Shown in pieces: positions 55,541 through 64,000 of a DNA stretch of 64,000 bases. Under the pieces are notes generated by a model, which did not search any database, was not told where the DNA came from, and worked only from the letters and a program-made list of their open reading frames with translations. A program made the position numbers and the translations under genes. This DNA is from Rhizobiales bacterium Ga0077525 (GTDB taxonomy: Bacteria > Pseudomonadota > Alphaproteobacteria > Rhizobiales > Xanthobacteraceae), in contig LNDS01000031.1 of assembly GCA_001464835.1 (NCBI GenBank), positions 1-64,000 of the forward strand, written 5' to 3'. The number at the start of each line of letters is the position of its first letter. The stretch's first letter is position 1.

Positions 55541-56401
55541 ATGACTCTCGCGGCCACCAGCGCAACGTTTCGATCTTGGCGGCAGCCGAGCATCATCCCG
55601 GGTTTCGGGCTGACCTTCGGCGTCGCCATGGTCTATCTCAGCCTGATCGTGCTGATCCCGATTGCGCTGCTGATTTTGCGCACCACGCAATTGTCATGGG
55701 CCGAGTATTGGGAGATCGCCACGAGCGAGCGCGTGGTTGCCGCCTTGCGGTTGTCGTTCGGCGCGGCCTTGATCGCGGCGGCCATCAACGCGGTGTTCGG
55801 CGTCATCGTCGCCTGGGTCCTGGTGCGGTATGAATTTCCCGGCAAGCGCCTGATCGACGCCATCGTCGATTTGCCGTTCGCGTTGCCGACGGCGGTCGCC
55901 GGCATCGCGCTGACTGCGATCTTCGCCGGGAACGGCTGGGTCGGACAGTTCATCGAGCCGCTCGGCATCAAGGTCGCCTATACGTCAATTGGCGTGGTGA
56001 TTGCGCTGACCTTCATCGGCCTGCCGTTCGTGGTGCGCACGTTGCAGCCGGTCATCATGGAAATCGAGCGCGAGACCGAGGAGGCGGCGGCGACGTTAGG
56101 CGCCAATCGCCGGCAGGCGATTCTCCGCGTGATATTGCCGACACTGGTGCCGGCGCTGCTGACCGGCTTCGTCCTCGCGCTGGCGCGCGGTATCGGCGAA
56201 TACGGCTCGGTAGTGTTCATTGCCGGCAATCTGCCGTACCGCACCGAGATCGCACCGCTGCTGATCGTGATCCGATTGACCGAGTTCGATTACAATGGCG
56301 CCACCGCCATCGCCACGATCATGCTGGCGATTGCCTTTGTCATGTTTCTGACCATCAACCTCATTCAGGTCTGGGCGCGGCGGAGGTTCGGCTATGTCTG
56401 A
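55541..56401 (+). CDS. cysT: Sulfate ABC transporter permease CysT (CysU)
   Basis: A 286-residue inner-membrane permease with six predicted helices. The coupling motif is visible in [49 protein letters not shown], with [16 protein letters not shown] earlier. It pairs with CysW. Spacing is 20 bp after cysP, and it overlaps cysW by 8 bp. Confidence 0.93.
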   Translation: MTLAATSATFRSWRQPSIIPGFGLTFGVAMVYLSLIVLIPIALLILRTTQLSWAEYWEIATSERVVAALRLSFGAALIAAAINAVFGVIVAWVLVRYEFPGKRLIDAIVDLPFALPTAVAGIALTAIFAGNGWVGQFIEPLGIKVAYTSIGVVIALTFIGLPFVVRTLQPVIMEIERETEEAAATLGANRRQAILRVILPTLVPALLTGFVLALARGIGEYGSVVFIAGNLPYRTEIAPLLIVIRLTEFDYNGATAIATIMLAIAFVMFLTINLIQVWARRRFGYV

Positions 56402-57272
56402 ACAATCTCTCCCTGCGCTCGCGGCACCTGCAACCTGGCGCGCGCCGACCGCCGAAGGCCGCCCGGTGCGGTTGTTGTTGATCGGCGTCGCGGTCGCGTT
56501 CATCGTCCTGTTTCTCGGCTTTCCGCTGCTGGTCGTTTTTATCGAGGCCTTCCGCAATGGCGCTGGCGCCTATTTCGGCGCCTTCGCCGATCCCGATACG
56601 CAGCACGCCATCCTGCTGACCTTGCTGGTGGCGGCCATCGCGGTGCCGGCCAATCTGGTGTTCGGCGTATGCGCCGCCTGGGCGATCGCCAAGTACCAGT
56701 TCCGCGGCAAGGCCTTCCTGATTACGTTGATCGACCTGCCGTTCTCGGTGTCGCCGGTGATCGCCGGTTTGATCTACGTGATCATGTTCGGCTCGCACGG
56801 CTATTTCGGGCCGTGGCTGAATGACCGCGACATCCAGATCATCTTCGCCGTGCCGGGCATCGTCCTGGCGACGATTTTCGTCACGTTTCCGTTCGTCGCG
56901 CGCGAATTGATCCCGCTGATGGACGAGCAGGGCACGCAGGACGAGGAAGCGGCGATCTCGCTCGGCGCCAGCGGCTGGCAGACGTTCCGGCGCGTGACGT
57001 TGCCGAACGTGAAATGGGGCCTGATGTATGGCGTATTGTTGTGCAACGCGCGCGCCATGGGCGAGTTCGGCGCCGTCGCGGTGGTGTCCGGCCACATTCG
57101 CGGCCTCACCAACACGATGCCGCTGCATATCGAGATTCTCTACAACGATTACCAATGGGTCGCGGCTTTCACCGTCGCCTCGCTGCTGGCGCTGCTTGCG
57201 TTGGTGACGCTCGTCGTGAAATCCGTGCTCGAATGGCGCTTCAGCCACGAACTGGCGAACGGCCCCCGATAA
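56394..57272 (+). CDS. cysW: Sulfate ABC transporter permease CysW
   Basis: The 292-residue second permease. The EAA coupling loop reads [62 protein letters not shown] and [16 protein letters not shown] are typical of CysW. It overlaps cysT by 8 bp and precedes cysA by 13 bp. Confidence 0.93.
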   Translation: MSEQSLPALAAPATWRAPTAEGRPVRLLLIGVAVAFIVLFLGFPLLVVFIEAFRNGAGAYFGAFADPDTQHAILLTLLVAAIAVPANLVFGVCAAWAIAKYQFRGKAFLITLIDLPFSVSPVIAGLIYVIMFGSHGYFGPWLNDRDIQIIFAVPGIVLATIFVTFPFVARELIPLMDEQGTQDEEAAISLGASGWQTFRRVTLPNVKWGLMYGVLLCNARAMGEFGAVAVVSGHIRGLTNTMPLHIEILYNDYQWVAAFTVASLLALLALVTLVVKSVLEWRFSHELANGPR

Positions 57273-57285
57273 GGAACCTTGGACC

Positions 57286-58428
57286 ATGACCGCGCTTGCG
57301 CAATTTCGCAGGGACACCGATTATACGCAGGCGAACCTCGCCCTCGTCGCGCCCTTCGTCGAAGAAAGTCTGCGTGTCAAAACCATGAATGTGACCGTCG
57401 AGAATCTGGTCAAGGCATTCGGGGCGACGCCGGCGCTGCATGGCGTGTCGCTGGACATCGCCAGCGGGGAGTTGATCGCGCTGGTCGGGCCGTCCGGTTC
57501 CGGCAAGACGACGCTGTTGCGGTTGATTGCCGGTCTCGATTTTCCCAATTCCGGCCGCGTCCTGTTCGGCAATGACGATGCGTCGTCGAAGACGGTGCAG
57601 GAGCGCAATGTCGGATTCGTGTTTCAGAACTACGCGTTGTTTCGCCACATGTCGGTGTTCGAGAATGTCGCGTTCGGCCTGCGCGTGCGCCCGAGCGCGA
57701 CGCGGCCGAGCGAAGCGTCGATCCGCGAACGGGTGATGTCGCTGCTCGATCTCGTGCAGCTCAACGGCCTCGAGAAGCGTTTCCCCGGCCAGTTGTCCGG
57801 CGGCCAGCGGCAGCGCGTTGCGTTTGCGCGCGCGCTCGCCATTGAGCCGGGTGTACTGCTGCTCGACGAGCCATTCGGTGCGCTCGATGCCAAGGTGCGC
57901 AAGGAATTGCGGCGCTGGCTGCGCGAAATTCACGATCGCACCGGTCACACGACCGTATTTGTTACGCACGATCAGGAAGAAGCGCTCGAACTGGCCGACC
58001 GTGTCGTGGTGATGAGCCAGGGCCGGATCGAGCAGGTCGGCACCGCCGACGATATTTTCGATAATCCGGCGACGCCGTTCGTGTTCGACTTCATCGGCGA
58101 TAGCAGTGCGCTGCCGGTGGTCATCGACAAAGGCGGCGTGTCGCTCGACGACCGGACGCTGGCGATCGACGCCAACGGCCACCCGGACGGTCCGGCGACC
58201 TTGTTCTTCCGGCCCAGCCATGCCCGGCTGGCCGGGCAGGAGAGCGGTACAATCGTCGGCACGGTCATCGGCGCGCGCAGGCACGGCGATATCCGTCGTC
58301 TGGAGCTGGAAGTCGGCGCGGCGCGGCACCGATGCGAGATCGACGTGCCGGCCGATGCCGACGTGCCGAAAACCGGCCGCGTGGCGGTGAAACCGGCCAA
58401 GTGGCGGCTTTTTCCGCGCGCGCCGTAG
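57286..58428 (+). CDS. cysA: Sulfate ABC transporter ATPase CysA
   Basis: The ATPase that powers sulfate uptake. Motifs: Walker [19 protein letters not shown]-loop [21 protein letters not shown], signature [20 protein letters not shown], Walker [13 protein letters not shown], and switch His in [20 protein letters not shown]. The C-terminal TOBE-like region ([11 protein letters not shown]) follows from about residue 300. The family normally starts at [13 protein letters not shown] (ATG 57385); the frame from ATG 57286 adds 33 residues and has aagga upstream. The true start is therefore unsettled. Confidence 0.93.
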   Translation: MTALAQFRRDTDYTQANLALVAPFVEESLRVKTMNVTVENLVKAFGATPALHGVSLDIASGELIALVGPSGSGKTTLLRLIAGLDFPNSGRVLFGNDDASSKTVQERNVGFVFQNYALFRHMSVFENVAFGLRVRPSATRPSEASIRERVMSLLDLVQLNGLEKRFPGQLSGGQRQRVAFARALAIEPGVLLLDEPFGALDAKVRKELRRWLREIHDRTGHTTVFVTHDQEEALELADRVVVMSQGRIEQVGTADDIFDNPATPFVFDFIGDSSALPVVIDKGGVSLDDRTLAIDANGHPDGPATLFFRPSHARLAGQESGTIVGTVIGARRHGDIRRLELEVGAARHRCEIDVPADADVPKTGRVAVKPAKWRLFPRAP

Positions 58429-58588
58429 TCGCTTCATAGCAGCCCCGCAGTCCTTAATGGCCCGTTTGTCCCTTAAAAGGGCGTCCGGGCTTGTCCCTTT
58501 GGCCTAACCGCCTTAGAAGCATCCCGGCTGCGGCCCGGGGGGCCGGATTATCACCATTGTGCGAGCGGCCCGGTGCCGGGCGCTATAG

Positions 58589-59623
<1,035 letters not shown>

Positions 59624-59646
59624 GTTCTGTATCTTTCCGTTGATTG

Positions 59647-59680
59647 ACGGCCGCCCACGTTGGGCGGCCGTTTGCATTTT
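59647..59680 (+). terminator. Intrinsic terminator after ilvC
   Basis: An 11-bp stem (acggccgccca/tgggcggccgt) with a 3-nt loop is followed by ttgcatttt, 23 bp after the ilvC stop. Confidence 0.85.
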
Positions 59681-59754
59681 GTCGCAGTGCACGGCGTAGC
59701 GATCCGGTTTGCATTACCGGCCTGAGCCGCTAGTTTGCCGTCCGGAGGGAACCC

Positions 59755-60561
59755 ATGACCGACCCAGCGGCCGCAACCGCGCCGGGACGCAGCAACGATG
59801 CGGCCATTGCGCTGAACGGCGTCGATGTCGCGTTCCGGCTGGCCGATGGCGGGGTCTATCGCGCGGTGCAAAGCGCCACACTCGAGGTCGCCGACGGCGA
59901 ATTCGTCGCCATTGTCGGGCCGACCGGCTGCGGCAAATCAACGCTTCTGAACATCGCTGCCGGCCTGCTGGCGCCGGCTGCGGGCACCGTCGATATTTTC
60001 GGGCAGATACTGGGGACGCTGAACCGTCAGGCTGGCTACTTGTTTCAGGCCGACGCGCTGTTCCCCTGGAAGACCGCGCTGGAGAACGTCGCCATCGGCC
60101 TGGAGACCGCGGGCATGCCGCAGACGGAGGCGCGCGCGCGCGCCAAGGACTGGCTGACCCGCGTTGGCCTCGGCTCGTTCGGCGACCGTTACCCGCACAT
60201 GCTGTCCGGCGGCCAGCGCAAGCGCGTCGGCCTGATGGACGAGCCGTTCGGCCCGCTCGATGCGCAGACGCGTCAGATTATGGGCAACCTGTTGCTCGAT
60301 CTGTGGAGCGCCGACCGCAAGGCGGTGCTCTTTGTCACCCACGATCTCGAAGAAGCCATCGCATTGTCCGACCGCGTCGTCATCATGTCGGCGGGGCCTT
60401 CGGCACGCATCATCGGCGACTGGCGTGTGAAGCTGTCGCGGCCGCGCGATATCGCCGAGATCAAGCTTGACCCGGCCTTTCATGACTTGCACCGCGATAT
60501 CTGGCAGATGCTGAAAAGCGAAGTGATCAAGGGTTATCAGCAGGCGGAGAACCGCACATGA
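59755..60561 (+). CDS. NitT/TauT-type ABC transporter ATPase with internal deletion
   Basis: A 268-residue ATPase. Walker A GPTGCGKSTLLNIAAGLL, Q-loop YLFQADALFPWKTALENVAIGLE, signature MLSGGQRKRVGL and switch His FVTHDLEEAIALSDRVVIM are normal. However, the signature helix runs straight into MDEPFGPLDAQTRQ. The roughly 12 residues that normally lie between them (of type AQxLIxDPxILL) are absent, so most of the helix and strand before the Walker B Asp is gone. The frame stays open. The protein is probably impaired. First gene of a three-gene transporter operon; overlaps the permease by 4 bp. Confidence 0.85.
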   Translation: MTDPAAATAPGRSNDAAIALNGVDVAFRLADGGVYRAVQSATLEVADGEFVAIVGPTGCGKSTLLNIAAGLLAPAAGTVDIFGQILGTLNRQAGYLFQADALFPWKTALENVAIGLETAGMPQTEARARAKDWLTRVGLGSFGDRYPHMLSGGQRKRVGLMDEPFGPLDAQTRQIMGNLLLDLWSADRKAVLFVTHDLEEAIALSDRVVIMSAGPSARIIGDWRVKLSRPRDIAEIKLDPAFHDLHRDIWQMLKSEVIKGYQQAENRT

Positions 60562-61349
60562 GCCGGATCACTTTGCTCACGCTGCAGGTTCTCGTCGCTG
60601 TCCTTTCGCTGGCGCTGTGGCACGTGCTGACGAGCTATCCGCTGGTCGGTGGCAAGCCGATATTGCCGCCATTCTTCTTTTCCAATCCGCTGGATGTCGC
60701 CCATCAGATCTATGTCTGGTTCTCGACCGGCGTGATCTGGAAACACCTCTACATCACGTTGATCGAGGCGACGCTCGCTTTCATCATCGGCTCGGTCGGC
60801 GGCGTGCTAGTCGGCTTCTGGTTTGCGCGCCAGCCGCGCACGGCGGCGGTGTTCGATCCTTACGTCAAGATGGCCAATGCGCTGCCGCGCGTCGTGCTGG
60901 CGCCGATCTTCACTTTGTGGCTGGGCCTGGGCATCTGGTCGAAAGTGGCGCTCGGCGTGACCTTGGTGTTCTTCATCGTGTTCTTCAACGTCTATCAGGG
61001 GGTCAAGGAAGTCTCGCCGACCGTTCTCGCCAATGCGCGCATGCTCGGCATGAGCGAACGGCAACTGATGCGCCATGTCTACTGGCCGTCGGCTTTGTCG
61101 TGGATGTTCTCGTCGCTGCATACGTCGGTGGGCTTTGCCGTGGTCGGCGCGGTGGTGGGCGAGTATCTCGGCGCAGCGGCGGGGCTGGGCTACCTGATCC
61201 AGCAGGCCGAAGGCGTGTTCGACGTCGCCGGGGTTTTCGCCGGCATGTTCGTCCTGGCCGCCTTCGTCATCGTCATCGACACCATCGTCACCCTCGTCGA
61301 GAAGCGGCTGTTGGTCTGGCGGCCGGTGGTGGGCGACGCACGGCCTTAA
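60558..61349 (+). CDS. NitT/TauT-type ABC transporter permease
   Basis: A 263-residue membrane protein with about six helices. The EAA-like loop reads GVKEVSPTVLANARMLGMSERQLMRHVYWPSALSWMFSSLHTSVGFAVVGAVVGEYLGA, and KMANALPRVVLAPIFTLWLGLGIWSKV is typical of the SsuC/TauC class. Substrate unknown (sulfonate-, nitrate- or thiamine-precursor-like). Overlaps the ATPase gene by 4 bp. Confidence 0.92.
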   Translation: MSRITLLTLQVLVAVLSLALWHVLTSYPLVGGKPILPPFFFSNPLDVAHQIYVWFSTGVIWKHLYITLIEATLAFIIGSVGGVLVGFWFARQPRTAAVFDPYVKMANALPRVVLAPIFTLWLGLGIWSKVALGVTLVFFIVFFNVYQGVKEVSPTVLANARMLGMSERQLMRHVYWPSALSWMFSSLHTSVGFAVVGAVVGEYLGAAAGLGYLIQQAEGVFDVAGVFAGMFVLAAFVIVIDTIVTLVEKRLLVWRPVVGDARP

Positions 61350-61444
61350 AAAGCCGGCCACTCAATTGGCCTAGGCATGGCGCGCGCGCTAGCCTATCTT
61401 GCGGTCCAATTGGCCGTTGACAGGCCATAGCAATGGAGGAATTA

Positions 61445-62470
61445 ATGCCCAAAATATTCCGAAGGGCCGTAATCGCGTTGACCGCCCTGGTTTTGTCGAC
61501 CGGCCTGATGGCTGGCATCGCGCAGGCACAAAGCAAGGTCACGCTCGCCATCGGCGGCGCGTCGTGCCTGTGCTATCTGCCGACCATGCTGGCCAAGCAA
61601 CTCGGCGAGTTCGAGAAGGCCGGCGTGAATGTCGAAGTGATCGACTTCAAGGGCGGCTCGCAGTCGCTGCAAGCGGTGATGGGCGGCTCGGCCGACGTGG
61701 TCTCCGGCTATTTCGATCACACTGTCAATCTCGCCGCCAAGGGCCAGGAACTCCAATCTTTCGTCGTCTATGATCGCTATCCGGGTTTTGCCCTTGTCGT
61801 TTCGCCCAAGCACACGGCCACGATCAAGTCGATCAAGGATCTCGCCAACAAGAAAATCGGCGTTTCGGCGCCCGGTTCATCGACCGACTTCTTCCTCAAG
61901 TACATCCTGAAAAAGAACGGGGTCGATCCGAATTCGATCGGCGTTATCGGCGTCGGCCTCGGCGCCACCGCGATTGCTTCGATGGAACAGGGCGAAATCG
62001 AAGCCGCCATCATGCTCGATCCGGCGGTCACCGTGCTGCAAGGCCGGCATAAGGAACTGACCATCCTCAGCGACACGCGGACCCAGAAGGATACGCTGGC
62101 GGTGTTCGGCGGCGAATATCCGGGCGGCGCGCTCTACACCAAGACGGAGTGGATCAAGTCGCACGAGAAGGAAGTGCAGGCGATGACCAATGCGATCGTG
62201 CGGACCCTGAAGTGGATCCACACCCATACGCCGGAAGAGATCGCCGACAAGATGCCGCCGGAACTGATCGGCAAGGACAAGCCGGGCTACATCGCCGCGT
62301 TGAAGAACACGCTGCCGATGTACTCCGAAACCGGCCTGATGGATCCGAAGGGCGCCGCCGCGGTGCTGGCGGTGTTCAGCCAGTCGTCACCCGAAGTGGC
62401 CAAGGCCAATATCGATCTGTCCAAGACCTACACCAACAAGTATGTCGAGGCGGCGAACAAGACGAACTAA
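61445..62470 (+). CDS. ABC transporter substrate-binding protein (NMT1/THI5-like)
   Basis: A 341-residue periplasmic protein with a signal peptide (KIFRRAVIALTALVLSTGLMAGIAQAQ). The NMT1/THI5-like fold is suggested by GASCLCYLPTMLAKQLGEFEKAGVNVEVIDFKGGSQSLQAVMGGSADVVSGYFDHTVNLAAKGQ. The ligand is unknown. ATG 61445 has a ggagga ribosome-binding site; an earlier in-frame ATG adds four residues. Third gene of the transporter operon. Confidence 0.9.
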   Translation: MPKIFRRAVIALTALVLSTGLMAGIAQAQSKVTLAIGGASCLCYLPTMLAKQLGEFEKAGVNVEVIDFKGGSQSLQAVMGGSADVVSGYFDHTVNLAAKGQELQSFVVYDRYPGFALVVSPKHTATIKSIKDLANKKIGVSAPGSSTDFFLKYILKKNGVDPNSIGVIGVGLGATAIASMEQGEIEAAIMLDPAVTVLQGRHKELTILSDTRTQKDTLAVFGGEYPGGALYTKTEWIKSHEKEVQAMTNAIVRTLKWIHTHTPEEIADKMPPELIGKDKPGYIAALKNTLPMYSETGLMDPKGAAAVLAVFSQSSPEVAKANIDLSKTYTNKYVEAANKTN

Positions 62471-62508
62471 AGGCGGCTCGACGCTTCATTTCGTGTTTGA
62501 TGGCGGCG

Positions 62509-62533
62509 CACGGCGGGGAAATTCCCCGCCGTG
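62509..62533 (+). terminator. Terminator-like hairpin before pdxY
   Basis: An 11-bp stem (cacggcgggga/tccccgccgtg) with a 3-nt loop is followed by tctgtt, 38 bp after the binding-protein stop. It ends 18 bp before the pdxY start and could also hide its leader. Confidence 0.65.
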
Positions 62534-62551
62534 TCTGTTAGTATTGTCCCC

Positions 62552-63430
62552 ATGAACCTGATCTCGATCCAGTCGCATGTCGCCTATGGCCATGTCGGCA
62601 ATTCGGCCGCGGTGTTTCCGCTCCAGCGCATGGGCGTGGAAGTATGGCCGGTGCACACCGTGCAGTTCTCCAATCACACCGGCTATGGCGATTTCAAGGG
62701 TCAGGTGTTCGGCGCGCCGCTGATCCGCAATGTCGTCGCCGGCATCGCGGCGCGCGGCGTGCTCGGCGAATGCGACGGCGTGCTGTCGGGCTATATGGGC
62801 AGCGCCGAGACCGCCGCCGCCATTCTCGATTGCGTTTCGACCGTCAAGCGCGCCAATCCGTCGGCACGCTATTGTTGCGACCCGGTGATCGGCGATGTCG
62901 GCAAGGGCGTGTTCGTCGCTGAGGGCATTCCGGAATTCATCAAGACGAAGGCGCTGGCACTGGCCGACATCGTCACGCCCAATCAATTCGAGCTTGATTA
63001 TTTGACCGGACGTGGCTCGACGACGCTTGTGCAGGCTTGCGATGCGGCCAAGGCGCTGCACGATCTCGGACCGCGTGCCGTGCTGGTCACCTCGCTGATC
63101 ACCGCCGAGACGCCGGAGGGGCACCTCGATATGCTGGCGTCGGACGAGACCGGCATTTTCCGGCTGCGCACGCCGAGGCTCGACGTGGTGGCTAGCGGCG
63201 CAGGAGACGCCATCGCCGCGCTGTTTTTTGCGCATTATTTGCGGCAGGGTAAAATCGGCGGCGCGCTGTCGAGCGCCGGCTCGGCGATTTTCGGCGTGCT
63301 GCAAAAGACCCTCGACGCCGGTGCCAGGGAAATCCAGGTGGTGACGGCCCAGGACGAGATCGTTAAGCCCAGCTGCGTGTTCGAAGCGGAGCGGTTGAGC
63401 GAGCCGGCCGCGCCGGAAAGGGTGCTCTAA
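62552..63430 (+). CDS. pdxY: Pyridoxal kinase PdxY
   Basis: A 292-residue kinase that phosphorylates pyridoxal to pyridoxal 5'-phosphate in the vitamin B6 salvage pathway. Family motifs: [77 protein letters not shown], and the ribokinase-type Asp in [19 protein letters not shown]. Start at ATG 62552 (MNLISIQS) follows the family. It abuts the PhzF-like gene by 1 bp, so both are likely in one transcript. Confidence 0.93.
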   Translation: MNLISIQSHVAYGHVGNSAAVFPLQRMGVEVWPVHTVQFSNHTGYGDFKGQVFGAPLIRNVVAGIAARGVLGECDGVLSGYMGSAETAAAILDCVSTVKRANPSARYCCDPVIGDVGKGVFVAEGIPEFIKTKALALADIVTPNQFELDYLTGRGSTTLVQACDAAKALHDLGPRAVLVTSLITAETPEGHLDMLASDETGIFRLRTPRLDVVASGAGDAIAALFFAHYLRQGKIGGALSSAGSAIFGVLQKTLDAGAREIQVVTAQDEIVKPSCVFEAERLSEPAAPERVL

Positions 63431-63431
63431 G

Positions 63432-64000
63432 ATGCGCAGGAAATTCATGACCCTCGACGTGTTCACGCGGACGCGCTTTGCCGGCAATCCGTTGGCGCTG
63501 GTGCTCGATGCGGCAGGGCTCGACACCGCGGCGATGCAGATCATCGCACGCGAGTTTAGCCATCCGGAAACCGTGTTTGTCTTTCCGCCGGCCAATCCGG
63601 CGCACACGGCGGCCTTGCGCATCTTCACGCCGGCCAACGAACTGCCTTTCGCCGGGCACCCGACCGTTGGTGCTGCGGTCGGCCTGGCGCGACTGGCGGG
63701 CGGCGCCGGGCAGCAGACATTCGTGCTGGAGGAGAAGATCGGTCCGGTGTCGTGCACGGCGCAGGCGCATGATACCGCCGGCGGGCAGGCAGTGTTTGAA
63801 CTGCCGCGTTTGCCGGCTGATGTCGGGCAGGTGCCGGACGCGGCAGCGATGGCGGCAGCCTTGGGTTTGAGCGACAGCGACATCGGCGGCGATTATCCGC
63901 CCGCGCGTTGGTCGGCTGGCGTCGCCTATACGTTTGTACCGGTGCGCTCGCTTGCCGCTGTCGTGCGCGCTCGGCCGCAGCCGGCGACCTTCGAGAAGGT
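63432..64000 (+). CDS. PhzF family isomerase, N-terminal part (cut by window end)
   Basis: The first 189 residues of a PhzF-like protein. Typical runs are [26 protein letters not shown], the catalytic-region [44 protein letters not shown], and [10 protein letters not shown] in the second half-fold. PhzF proteins are isomerase-type enzymes; most genomic members are not tied to phenazine synthesis. The gene runs off the window. Confidence 0.9.
   Translation, partial: MRRKFMTLDVFTRTRFAGNPLALVLDAAGLDTAAMQIIAREFSHPETVFVFPPANPAHTAALRIFTPANELPFAGHPTVGAAVGLARLAGGAGQQTFVLEEKIGPVSCTAQAHDTAGGQAVFELPRLPADVGQVPDAAAMAAALGLSDSDIGGDYPPARWSAGVAYTFVPVRSLAAVVRARPQPATFEK

Overview
The window is about 64 kb of GC-rich bacterial chromosome, mostly housekeeping genes. 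It points to an alphaproteobacterium of the Hyphomicrobiales (Rhizobiales), probably near Bradyrhizobium, Rhodopseudomonas or Pseudolabrys. The evidence is the lpxC-bamD-recN-ligA order, a circularly permuted two-piece tmRNA whose tag reads ANDNYAPVAQAA, an alpha-type SspB, CtrA-like TTAA-N7-TTAA boxes, and REP-like palindromes of the kinds common in that order. The genus is inference.

Layout. 0-6 kb: the end of lpxC, then bamD, recN and ligA. 5.7-13 kb: a Bcr/CflA-type efflux pump, aminopeptidase P, prmA, an L,D-transpeptidase, and small genes (zinc ribbon, PHA-system protein, CAP domain, DUF3606, RlpA-like). 13.2-15.4 kb: an AT-richer island with a retron-type reverse transcriptase fused to a trypsin-like protease, a candidate structured RNA just upstream, and a small gene of unknown function. 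15.5-31.8 kb: uvrD/pcrA carrying in-frame repeat inserts, a thioesterase, the ycjX-ycjF pair, an FAD oxidoreductase, an AsmA-like protein, fumC, sspB, ssrA and an HD-GYP protein. 32-38 kb: TctBA, the Mla lipid transporter and a coiled-coil protein. 38.6-48.7 kb: thyA-GNAT-folA, an SDR, hflK-hflC-DUF2065-degP, serB, a Sel1 protein and miaA. 48.8-64 kb: a chemoreceptor, ilvBH behind a leader-peptide attenuator, lysE, the sulfate transporter cysPTWA, ilvC, a NitT/TauT-type ABC transporter with a damaged ATPase, pdxY and the start of a PhzF-family gene.

Functional groups. lpxC, bamD, mlaEFD, the AsmA-like protein and degP all serve envelope biogenesis and quality control. recN, ligA and uvrD serve DNA repair. 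ssrA and sspB sit side by side and act in one pathway, tagging stalled nascent proteins and delivering them to ClpXP. thyA and folA run the thymidylate/folate cycle in one translationally coupled unit. ilvB, ilvH and ilvC make branched-chain amino acids; ilvBH has a recognisable Ile/Leu/Val attenuator.

The most unusual element is the 13.2-15.4 kb island. The RT has the retron signatures NAxxH, YADD and VTG. Its C-terminal protease keeps an intact His-Asp-Ser triad. Right upstream, an 11-bp inverted repeat encloses about 116 nt with three small hairpins, as expected for a compact msr-msd. Other unusual points are palindromic repeats translated inside UvrD and BamD, and two genes (a NitT/TauT ATPase and a VOC protein) with apparent internal in-frame deletions.
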